Made by a program: the position numbers and the translations under genes. From the NCBI RefSeq assembly GCF_018531495.1, contig NZ_JAHDTI010000020.1, forward strand, positions 116,179 through 180,178: a stretch of 64,000 nucleotides of DNA, read 5' to 3'. This stretch comes from Nonomuraea sediminis (GTDB taxonomy: Bacteria > Actinomycetota > Actinomycetes > Streptosporangiales > Streptosporangiaceae). Under the pieces are notes generated by a model. The model made no database searches. It saw nothing but the letters and a program-made list of their open reading frames with translations, and was not told where the DNA came from. Shown here piece after piece: positions 45,441 to 52,641 of the stretch (position 1 is the stretch's first letter; each line of letters opens with the position of its first letter).

Positions 45441-45787
45441 GGATCCTCGGGATCGACAACGTGCTGATCGGCGTCGGGGATCTCGTGCGGGCCAAACAGT
45501 TCTACGGCGGGCTGCTCGGGCTCCCGGAGAAGTTCTCGACGGACGAGCTCGCCCTCTACGCGATCGGGGACGAGAGGCCCGGCCTCCTCCTCCGCGTCCA
45601 GGACGTCCGGCCCGGCACGACCCGCGTCTGGCTGGAGGTCCCCGACGCTCGAACGGCCGCCGCCGGACTCGGCGGCGAGCCGTTCGAGATCTTCACGGGC
45701 TGGACGGTCGAACTCTCCGACCCATGGGGAAACATCATCGGCCTGACCGACTACACCAAGCGCCCAGACCTGGCCAGGCGGTTCTAG
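45437..45787 (+). CDS. VOC (glyoxalase/bleomycin resistance) family protein
   Basis: 116 residues, two beta-alpha-beta-beta-beta modules: IDNVLIGVGDLVRAKQFYGG and VELSDPWGNIIGLTDY. Such proteins are metal-dependent dioxygenases, lyases or antibiotic-binding proteins; too little to choose. GTG 45437 overlaps the preceding stop. Its TAG is shared, in the palindrome CTAG, with the stop of the convergent secreted protein gene. Confidence 0.8.
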   Translation: MRILGIDNVLIGVGDLVRAKQFYGGLLGLPEKFSTDELALYAIGDERPGLLLRVQDVRPGTTRVWLEVPDARTAAAGLGGEPFEIFTGWTVELSDPWGNIIGLTDYTKRPDLARRF

Positions 45788-46659
45788 CCGAAGATCTTGC
45801 CGACGTCGCCGAGGATCTGCGGCGCCTCAGGAGCCTTCGAGTCGTCGCCGTTGGCGTCCTTGGGCTTGGTGGCGACCTGGTCGGCCGGCGGAGCCTGGAT
45901 GACGACCTTGCCGCCCCAGCCGGTGAAGCGGGTGTCGACGCTGAACTGCGTCTTGCCGAAGCCACCGCCCGTGAACAGGGCGGTGGCGGGGTAGGAGGAG
46001 ACGAGCCTGGTCGGCAAGCCCTTGGCGTCCACCGCCAGCTTCCAGGTGATCACGGACTTGAGCTGCTTGGCGTTCTGCTTCTGCAGCTCGAAGGCGGACC
46101 GCGCGTAGGGCGAGACCTTCCTGAGGTCGGCGAACGAGATCGAGCCCGAGTACCCGCCGCCGGTCGCCTTCGCGCCCTTGAGCAGGGTCTTGAGCGTGGT
46201 GGGCTCCGTGACGTTCAGCACCTGGCCGAAGGGGGCGAAGGCGCCACCGGGCAGGGAGACAGGGAGCTTGAGCCACGACTTGTCCTCAGGAACCATGAGG
46301 CCCCAGAAGCTGCCCGAGACGTAGGACTTGCGCCCGACCGTGACCACGTGCTCAGGCGTGGCCAGAGCCTTGGCCTCCTCGTCGTCGCCGAACAGGTCGG
46401 CGGGCAGGTTGTACTTGCTGGTGATGTCCGACGCGTTCACACCGGACTTACCGAACCCGTAGCTGCCGTTGCGCCGGACGAGAATTCCGCGCCGCTCGCC
46501 CTGGACCACCATGCCGCGGTCGACGAACGTGACGCCCTTGCCAGGGACGAACTGTTGCTTCACCGCGGCAACAGGGTCCTTGGTCGCCGCCTGCGCGGGG
46601 GTGGCGGCGATGGCGGTTGCGGCCGTGGCTAACGCCAGGCCGGCGAGGATTTTCTTCAT
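45784..46659 (-). CDS. Secreted LprG/LppX-like protein (paralog 1)
   Basis: 291 residues with a Sec signal peptide (MKKILAGLALATAATAIAAT, cleavage likely after PAQA). The body has the pattern of LprA/LprF/LprG/LppX: repeated beta strands with GYSGSISFADLRKVSP, TWKLAVDAKGLPTRLVSSYP and a C-terminal RFTGWGGKVVIQAP. That family binds lipids at the cell surface. No lipobox Cys is seen, unlike the mycobacterial members. The C-tail after about 260 is charged and unstructured. Paralog of the next gene. Confidence 0.75.
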   Translation of the reverse strand: MKKILAGLALATAATAIAATPAQAATKDPVAAVKQQFVPGKGVTFVDRGMVVQGERRGILVRRNGSYGFGKSGVNASDITSKYNLPADLFGDDEEAKALATPEHVVTVGRKSYVSGSFWGLMVPEDKSWLKLPVSLPGGAFAPFGQVLNVTEPTTLKTLLKGAKATGGGYSGSISFADLRKVSPYARSAFELQKQNAKQLKSVITWKLAVDAKGLPTRLVSSYPATALFTGGGFGKTQFSVDTRFTGWGGKVVIQAPPADQVATKPKDANGDDSKAPEAPQILGDVGKIFG

Positions 46660-46768
46660 GTGGTATTCCCTCGATTTGTATGCGAGCGAGGGGATCTTGC
46701 CAACCCAAGATCACGACAGCGTCTCGGGTCGAGAATCATTTATCACAATAAGTGTGAATATTTTGTGC

Positions 46769-46804
46769 AGGTGGGGCCCGTGGGACATAAAACGGACCCC
46801 ACCT
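46769..46804. terminator. Hairpin after the second LprG-like gene
   Basis: 13-bp stem with one mismatch (46769-46781 / 46792-46804), 10-nt loop, 6 bp past the stop of the 46811-47719 gene on the minus strand. Probable terminator separating the two paralogs. The rest of the 150-bp gap is AT-rich and likely carries the promoter of paralog 1. Confidence 0.65.
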
Positions 46805-46810
46805 TGTGTA

Positions 46811-47719
46811 TTACTGGTCGACCTTGCCCTCGTCGTCCGGCGGGACGATCACGATGTTGTGATCCACCGTGGGGGGCCGATAGTTCTTCTTGGTCAGGGC
46901 CTTGAAGTCCACGACCTCACTCGGATCCGGCGCCGTGATGGCGACGTCCGTGCCCCAGTCGGTGTAACGCGTCTCGGAGCTGACGGACATCGACAGCTTC
47001 TTGGTCACGGGCATCGTCCACGACGAGGCCACCCGCTTGACGAGCTTGTTCGAGTCCAGTGTGATGCGCCAGGAGACGACCACCTTGGACAGCTTGCCCT
47101 TGGGCTTCATGAGCGTCTGGTTGCGGAACATCGGGGAGACCTTGTACAGGTCCGCGAACGTGATCGTGCCGCGGTACTGGTCACCCTTGCGCTTGGCCGT
47201 CGCCAGCAGCGTCTTCAGCGTGGCGGGCTCGAAGACGTCGATCAGCTGATCCCCGGCGACCGCGCTGTACGGCGGCACGCCCGAAACGCTGACCCAGGTC
47301 TTGTCGTCCGGCAGCAGCGTGGAGAACAGGCCGCCGTTGACGTAGAGCTTGTTCCCCGAGCCGATCATGTAGAGCCGCTCGGTCAGCATGTCGACCGCGT
47401 CGGCCGTGTCCTCGTTGGTCTTTCCGACCTTCTCCAGGTCCTTGCGCAGCGCGGGAGTCATCACCGGAGTCCGGGTGTTCTCCACGGCCGCGACGCCCTT
47501 GGCGTCGAACCCGATGCGGCCTTCGCGGACGGCCCCCACGTACTCCTCGCGCCCGATCCAGGTCCGCGTCTTCTCGCTGATCTTCACCCCGTGCCCGGCG
47601 ACGAACTGTTTCTTCAGTGCGTCGACCGGGTTCGCCGGCTTGGCTTCGGCCATCGCGGGAGCGGCCAGGGCGGCCGCCATCGCGGAGGCCGCCACACCGG
47701 CGGCGATCCATCGCCTCAT
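46811..47719 (-). CDS. Secreted LprG/LppX-like protein (paralog 2)
   Basis: 302 residues. Signal peptide (AASAMAAALAAPAMAEA), then the same layout as paralog 1: DALKKQFVAGHGVKISEKTR corresponds to AAVKQQFVPGKGVTFVDRG, and ATLKTLLATAKRKGDQYRG to TTLKTLLKGAKATGGGYSG. Shares its probable lipid-carrier-like fold, again with no lipobox. ATG 47719. Separate transcription unit from paralog 1, divided by a hairpin. Confidence 0.75.
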   Translation of the reverse strand: MRRWIAAGVAASAMAAALAAPAMAEAKPANPVDALKKQFVAGHGVKISEKTRTWIGREEYVGAVREGRIGFDAKGVAAVENTRTPVMTPALRKDLEKVGKTNEDTADAVDMLTERLYMIGSGNKLYVNGGLFSTLLPDDKTWVSVSGVPPYSAVAGDQLIDVFEPATLKTLLATAKRKGDQYRGTITFADLYKVSPMFRNQTLMKPKGKLSKVVVSWRITLDSNKLVKRVASSWTMPVTKKLSMSVSSETRYTDWGTDVAITAPDPSEVVDFKALTKKNYRPPTVDHNIVIVPPDDEGKVDQ

Positions 47720-47918
47720 TTGTGTGAATGCCCTTCTTTATGACGTCTCGTGAGATGGTGCACTAGTGAGATCACCGTCACATCACGGCACATCTGCGAC
47801 CCGGTGACCTGGGCAGGTCGTGCATGGGGCTAGGCTTCACTGGCGGAAACGCCCGGCACGCACGGGATAGTGGCCCGGGCCGTCGAACATCAGTCGAACA
47901 CAACAAGGACGGACCCTC

Positions 47919-49097
47919 GTGGACCTGTTCGAACATCAGGCGAAGGAGCTCTTCGCGGACTACGGCATCCCGGTGCCACGTGGCATCGTCGCCGACAACG
48001 TGGAGGCAGTGCGCGCGGCGGCCGAGCAGCTGACCGGCCGTGTCGTCGTCAAGGCCCAGGTGAAGACCGGTGGCCGCGGCAAGGCCGGAGGCGTGAAGGT
48101 GGCCGACGACGCCGCCGACGCCGTGCAGAAGGCCACCGCGATCCTGGGTATGGACATCAAGGGCCACACGGTCCACAAGGTGCTCGTGGAGGAGGCCAGC
48201 GCGATCGCGGAGGAGTACTACTTCTCCTTCCTGCTTGACCGCGCGAACCGTACCTTCCTCGCGATCTGCTCCGCCGCGGGCGGCATGGACATCGAAGAGG
48301 TCGCGCACAGCGCCCCCGAGAAGGTCGCGAAGGTGCCCGTCTCCGCGCTGACGGGTGTCGACCGCGCCAAGGCCCGCGAGATCGCGCAGGCCGGCGGCCT
48401 GCCGGAGAAGGCGCTCGACGGCGCCGCCGAGCTCGTCGAGAAGCTCTGGCACTGCTTCGTCGACGAGGACGCCACGCTGGTCGAGGTCAACCCGATGATC
48501 CTGTCGGCCGACGGCCAGGTGAAGGCGCTCGACGGCAAGGTCACCCTCGACGACAACGCCACGTTCCGTCAGAGTGACCACGCCAAGTTCGAGGACAAGG
48601 CGGCCGAGGACCCGCTCGAGGCCAAGGCCAAGGAGAAGGACCTCAACTACGTCAAGCTCGACGGCAACGTCGGCATCATCGGCAACGGCGCCGGCCTGGT
48701 CATGTCGACCCTCGACGTGGTCGCCTACGCCGGCGAGGCCTTCCCCGGCAAGCCGTCCCCCGCCAACTTCCTGGACATCGGCGGCGGCGCCAGCGCCGAG
48801 GTCATGGCCGCCGGCCTGGAGATCATCCTCTCCGACCCGTCGGTGAAGTCGATCTTCGTGAACGTCTTCGGCGGCATCACCTCCTGCGACGCGGTCGCCA
48901 ACGGCATCGTCTCCGCCTTCGAACTGCTGCAGGGCCGCGGCGAGGCGGTGACCCACCCGCTGGTGGTCCGCCTCGACGGCAACAACGCGCTCCTCGGGCG
49001 GCAGATCCTGCAGGACGCCAAGCTCCCGCGCGTTGAGCTGGTAGACACGATGGACGAAGCGGCCAAGCGCGCCGCCGAGCTCGCGGCTGGGGTGTGA
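47919..49097 (+). CDS. sucC: Succinyl-CoA ligase beta subunit
   Basis: 392 residues, ATP-grasp beta subunit of the TCA-cycle ligase that makes ATP/GTP from succinyl-CoA. Opens MDLFEHQAKELFADYGIPVP; QVKTGGRGKAGGVK, VEVNPMILS and the C-terminal FLDIGGGASAEVM, VNVFGGITSCD match the family fully. GTG 47919 with AAGGA upstream. Its stop is 5 nt before the sucD ATG. Confidence 0.97.
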   Translation: MDLFEHQAKELFADYGIPVPRGIVADNVEAVRAAAEQLTGRVVVKAQVKTGGRGKAGGVKVADDAADAVQKATAILGMDIKGHTVHKVLVEEASAIAEEYYFSFLLDRANRTFLAICSAAGGMDIEEVAHSAPEKVAKVPVSALTGVDRAKAREIAQAGGLPEKALDGAAELVEKLWHCFVDEDATLVEVNPMILSADGQVKALDGKVTLDDNATFRQSDHAKFEDKAAEDPLEAKAKEKDLNYVKLDGNVGIIGNGAGLVMSTLDVVAYAGEAFPGKPSPANFLDIGGGASAEVMAAGLEIILSDPSVKSIFVNVFGGITSCDAVANGIVSAFELLQGRGEAVTHPLVVRLDGNNALLGRQILQDAKLPRVELVDTMDEAAKRAAELAAGV

Positions 49098-49102
49098 ACG
49101 AC

Positions 49103-49978
49103 ATGGCTATCTGGCTCACGGAAAACAGCAAGATCATCGTCCAGGGCATGACCGGTAGCGAGGGCACCAAGCACGCCAAGCGCATGCTCGCCTCCGGCGC
49201 CCGGGTCGTGGGCGGCGTCAACGCCCGCAAGGCCGGCACCACCCACCTCGACCTGCCCGTGTTCGGCACGGTCAAGGAGGCCATGGAGCAGACCGGCGCC
49301 GACGTGTCGGTCGTCTTCGTGCCCCCGGCCTTCACCAAGGACGCGGTCAAGGAGGCCGTCGACGCCGAGATCCCGCTCTGCGTCGTCATCACCGAGGGCA
49401 TTCCGGTCCACGACTCGACCGAGTTCTGGGCCTACGCCGTCGCCAAGGGCAACAAGACCCGCATCATCGGCCCGAACTGCCCGGGCATCGCCTCGCCCGG
49501 CGCCTCCAACGCCGGCATCATCCCCGCCGACATCACCACCGCCGGTCGCATCGGCCTGGTGTCCAAGTCCGGCACGCTGACCTACCAGCTCATGTACGAG
49601 CTGCGCGACTTCGGCTTCTCCACCGCGGTCGGCATCGGCGGCGACCCGGTCATCGGCACCACGCACATCGACGCCCTGCAGGCCTTCCAGGAGGACCCGG
49701 GCACCGACGCGATCGTCATGATCGGCGAGATCGGCGGCGACGCCGAGGAGCGTGCCGCCGCCTACATCGAGCAGCACGTCACCAAGCCGGTCGTCGCCTA
49801 CGTCGCGGGCTTCACCGCCCCCGAGGGCAAGACGATGGGCCACGCCGGCGCCATCGTCTCCGGCTCGGCCGGCACCGCCCAGGCCAAGAAGGAGGCCCTG
49901 GAGAAGGTCGGCGTCCGCGTCGGCAAGACCCCCTCCGAGACCGCCCGCCTCATGCGCGAGATCATGCAGTCCCGCTGA
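49103..49978 (+). CDS. sucD: Succinyl-CoA ligase alpha subunit
   Basis: 291 residues. MAIWLTENSKIIVQGMTGSE start, CoA-binding Rossmann part, and active-site His in GHAGAIVSGSAGTAQAKKEA. Forms a complex with SucC. The ATG 49103 matches the conserved N-terminus; a GTG at 49094 overlapping the sucC stop is possible. Terminator follows. Confidence 0.97.
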   Translation: MAIWLTENSKIIVQGMTGSEGTKHAKRMLASGARVVGGVNARKAGTTHLDLPVFGTVKEAMEQTGADVSVVFVPPAFTKDAVKEAVDAEIPLCVVITEGIPVHDSTEFWAYAVAKGNKTRIIGPNCPGIASPGASNAGIIPADITTAGRIGLVSKSGTLTYQLMYELRDFGFSTAVGIGGDPVIGTTHIDALQAFQEDPGTDAIVMIGEIGGDAEERAAAYIEQHVTKPVVAYVAGFTAPEGKTMGHAGAIVSGSAGTAQAKKEALEKVGVRVGKTPSETARLMREIMQSR

Positions 49979-49988
49979 ATCTCCCGGC

Positions 49989-50021
49989 AAAGCCCCGCGC
50001 AAGCTCGCCGCGCGGGGCTTT
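49989..50021 (+). terminator. sucCD terminator
   Basis: 12-bp perfect stem (49989-50000 / 50010-50021), 9-nt loop, arm ends AAA/TTT, 11 bp after the sucD stop. Confidence 0.9.
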
Positions 50022-50035
50022 CCCATTGCCTGGCC

Positions 50036-50140
50036 CGTACGGCAGGCCGCCCCACCGCCACCCGCCGCACTTCGGCCGGGCTCTGTCCAGGGGGACGCTC
50101 CTCCGGCGATGCGTGGCCGGCCGCCGCTACGACGCACGGA
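50036..50140. repeat. Interspersed GC-rich repeat, copy 5
   Basis: Starts CGTACGGCAGGCC, has CCCGCCGCACTTCGGCC followed by GGGCTCTGTCCAGGGGGACG, the variant also present in copy 4. Between sucD and DUF6350, a 613-bp gap made entirely of terminator and repeats. Confidence 0.75.
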
Positions 50141-50269
50141 ACCCGCCTGGACGGTTTCGAACCCACGGCGCCTTCCTGGTGCAGGGGGCAACCCACGGCG
50201 GTTTCCCGCGCCGGGGTCGGCGAGGAGAGGTACGGCGGTTGTCCGGCGCCTGTACGGCGAGCAGGGGGG

Positions 50270-50392
50270 ACCGTGGTGCCCGCATCACGGAGCGCCGTGA
50301 CGGCGAGCAAGCGTCATCGACTCGCCGGAAGCGCCGGACGCGGGTCCTCAGCCGGAGTGCGGCGGGCGGCCGGGTTCGGGGGCTTGCCGTAC
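50270..50392. repeat. Interspersed GC-rich repeat, copy 6 (inverted)
   Basis: Reverse strand reads TTGTACGGCAAGCCC, GGCCGCCCGCCGCACTCCGG, GAGGACCCGCGTCCGGCGC, TTCCGGCGAGTCGATG, CTCGCCGTCACGGC, closest to copies 7 and 8. Confidence 0.8.
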
Positions 50393-50510
50393 AACAGACG
50401 GTTGTAGGGCTTGCCGTACAACGGACGGTTGCGGGGGCTTGCCGTACAACGGACGGATGCGGGGGCTTGCCGTACAGCAGACGGGTTCGGGGGCTTGCCG
50501 TACAACAGAA
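50378..50510. repeat. 28-bp tandem repeat, five units
   Basis: Units of GGGGCTTGCCGTACAACRG followed by ACGGNTGCG; the CTTGCCGTACA part is the inverted head of the interspersed repeat. It runs up to 80 bp before the DUF6350 start. No spacer variation of CRISPR kind. Confidence 0.85.
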
Positions 50511-50591
50511 AAGCAGCCGATTTCATGGAGATATGGCCCCGTGCGGCGCGGCAAGGCTTCAAGAGAAGGAAAAGTTGAGAAAATCAAACCT

Positions 50592-52214
50592 GTGACGGCG
50601 CTTCTCGACCAGCTGCGGACGGCCCCCAAGTCGGTCCTCAGCAAGATCCCCGGGGTCACAGGAGACGACGACGAGTCCAGGCGTCCGCTCCCGGTGTCCG
50701 GCATGCTCGCCGCGGCGGCGACGCTGGGCGTCGGGCTGGCCGCGCTGACCACGCTCACCCTGGTCGGGTGGATCGCCGCGCCCAAGGGCACGCTCGGCTC
50801 CGGGCTTCCCGGGGTGTTCAGGACGGCGGCGCAGGTGTGGCTGGCCGCCCACCACGCGGGCTTCGCGATCCCCGGCGGGCGCGTCGGGCTGCTGCCGCTC
50901 GGGCTGACCGTGCTGCCGGCCGTCCTGCTCTACCGCGCGGGCCGGTGGATGGCGCGCGACGCCGACCTGCGGTTGCGGCTGCCCGCCAGGCTGCCCAAGA
51001 ACAGCCCGCGCGAGAAGGCCAGCGCCAGGCGGCGCGCCCAGTTGGTGCTCGTGGTGCAGGCGGGGGTGTCGCTGGCGGCGCCGTACGCGCTGCTGGCCGG
51101 GCTGATCGCGCTCGTGGCGCGCAACGAGATCACCCAGCCGTTCATCGGCGAGGCGCTGCTGAGCCATTTCGTGCTGGCGTTCCTGGCCGGCGCGCTGGCG
51201 ACCGCGCGCACGATCGGGCCGTGGGGGGCGATGCTGCGCCTGCTGCCCGAGCGGGTGCGCGCCGTGACCGTCGGCACCGCGGTGGCGACCGCGATCCTGC
51301 TCGCCACGGGGCTGCTGCTGGTGCTCGCGGCGCTCGTGGTGAACTTCGGCCAGGTCAGGGACCTGACCAGCGTGCTGTCGCCCGGGTTCGTGGGCGGGCT
51401 GCTGCTTCTGCTGATCCAGGTGCTCTACCTGCTCAACGCGGTCGTGTGGGGATCGGCGTACATCGCGGGACCCGGGTTCGCCGTCGGCTCGGGGACGTTG
51501 GTCGCGCCCACCGGGGTGCAGCTCGGCACCGTACCGAGCCTGCCGATGCTGGGGGCGCTGCCCGACAGCGGCTCCGTGCCCGGCTGGGTGATGGCCGTCA
51601 TCGCGCTGCCGTTCCTGGCCGGGGCCGTGGCGGGCGTCATGGTGGCGCGGATCTCGCCGTCGCCGTCCTACGAGGCCGCGCCCCTGTGGGGCCTGGTCAC
51701 CGGGGTGACCACCGGCCTGGCGAGCGGGGTGCTCGCCGCGCTGTCCGGCGGCCCGATCGGCGCCGGACGCCTGGCCGCCATCGGCCCGTCGCCCTGGGAG
51801 GTGGCCGTGTCGGTGGCGCTCGAGGTGGGCGTCGCCGCCGGCATCTCCGCCGGGGTCACCAACCTGCTGCTCCTCAACCGCCGCGCCCGCGCCCCGCTCG
51901 ACAAGGCCGCCGCTCCGGTCCGCGCCGCCGGGGCGGCCATCGCGCGTGCCGCCAGCAAGGTGGGCCTGGCCGAATCGGACGCCAAGCCGCTGCCCGGCCA
52001 CTGGATGGACGCCACCGAAGCCGACACCCAGCCCATCCCGGTCATCCGCGACGACTGGCAGGACGAGCACGCCTCGGCCGCCTCCCTCGACACCGACCCG
52101 GAAACCCGGCCGGAGCCCCGCGAACCACGCAAGGACATCGTCGACGAATCCGACGACCGCGGCGGCCACGTCATCTACGTCGACCCGTACGCCTGGGACC
52201 GCGACCGCGACTAG
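50592..52214 (+). CDS. DUF6350-type polytopic membrane protein
   Basis: 540 residues with about 11-12 hydrophobic helices (for example AAAATLGVGLAALTTLTLVG, LSHFVLAFLAGALATARTIG) and an acidic C-terminal tail of about 90 residues (DATEADTQPIPVIRDDW, VIYVDPYAWDRDRD). Membrane proteins of this type follow sucCD and precede purN-purH in many actinomycetes; function unknown. Start GTG 50592 with weak upstream signal. The purN/purH genes that often follow are not here; an 8.4-kb insertion-like block lies downstream. A 60-bp piece of this gene is duplicated at 61.1 kb. Confidence 0.78.
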   Translation: MTALLDQLRTAPKSVLSKIPGVTGDDDESRRPLPVSGMLAAAATLGVGLAALTTLTLVGWIAAPKGTLGSGLPGVFRTAAQVWLAAHHAGFAIPGGRVGLLPLGLTVLPAVLLYRAGRWMARDADLRLRLPARLPKNSPREKASARRRAQLVLVVQAGVSLAAPYALLAGLIALVARNEITQPFIGEALLSHFVLAFLAGALATARTIGPWGAMLRLLPERVRAVTVGTAVATAILLATGLLLVLAALVVNFGQVRDLTSVLSPGFVGGLLLLLIQVLYLLNAVVWGSAYIAGPGFAVGSGTLVAPTGVQLGTVPSLPMLGALPDSGSVPGWVMAVIALPFLAGAVAGVMVARISPSPSYEAAPLWGLVTGVTTGLASGVLAALSGGPIGAGRLAAIGPSPWEVAVSVALEVGVAAGISAGVTNLLLLNRRARAPLDKAAAPVRAAGAAIARAASKVGLAESDAKPLPGHWMDATEADTQPIPVIRDDWQDEHASAASLDTDPETRPEPREPRKDIVDESDDRGGHVIYVDPYAWDRDRD

Positions 52215-52228
52215 CCCTCGCCTCTCGC

Positions 52229-52315
52229 CCGCGCTCTTCTTGCAGGGCGCTCTTCTCGTACCGCGGGCTTCTTGTACGGCGGGCTCCTTGTACCGCGGGC
52301 TTCTGGTACAACGCT
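52229..52315. repeat. 20-bp degenerate tandem repeat
   Basis: Several CTTCTTGTACGGCGGGC-like units in a row immediately upstream of repeat copy 7, made of the same head motif. Confidence 0.65.
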
Positions 52316-52420
52316 CCTCTTGTACGGCAAGCCACCGCCACCGGCCGCCCGCCGTACTGCGGCCGAGGACCCGCGCCCGGCGCTCCCGGCGAGTCGAGGC
52401 CGCTCACCCGCCGTCACGAC
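52316..52420. repeat. Interspersed GC-rich repeat, copy 7
   Basis: CTTGTACGGCAAGCCACCGC to CACCCGCCGTCACG. Over about 90 bp nearly identical to copy 8 at 61.15 kb, closer to it than to any other copy, which supports these two sites being a duplication. Confidence 0.85.
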
Positions 52421-52440
52421 CACCTGTGACCTGCGATTGC

Positions 52441-52629
52441 CTATGCGTGGGAGATGACGACCTTGCCGAAGGCCTCGTCGAGGGGGAAGGCGCGGTCGAC
52501 GACGTGGCGCAGGCGGTTGGCGGTGATGGCCTGACTCATCGCCAGGAACCGTGCCCGGCTCCCGACGGCGAGAGCTCGCACGGTCGCTCCAGAGGCGAAC
52601 AGCACACGGGCCGCTGGTTCCGCTGCTGC
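52441..52629 (-). pseudogene. 3' fragment of a quinone oxidoreductase-like gene
   Basis: The minus strand encodes ARVLFASGATVRALAVGSRA and, after a Met-Ser-Gln segment, FPLDEAFGKVVISHA then TAG. This matches the last 75 residues of the intact gene at 61786-62784 (ARVLFASGATVRAVAVGSRA ... FGKVVISHT). A 12-residue segment (PEAYRYYASGQP) is deleted in frame and the 5' part is cut off near 52629, just before the stop of the STAND gene. Clearly a decayed duplicate. Confidence 0.85.
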
Positions 52630-52641
52630 ACCGGTGCTGAG

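Noticed and set aside
50378..50510. CRISPR-like array
   Set aside because: Units are contiguous with no unique spacers, no cas genes are near, and the unit is part of the interspersed repeat.
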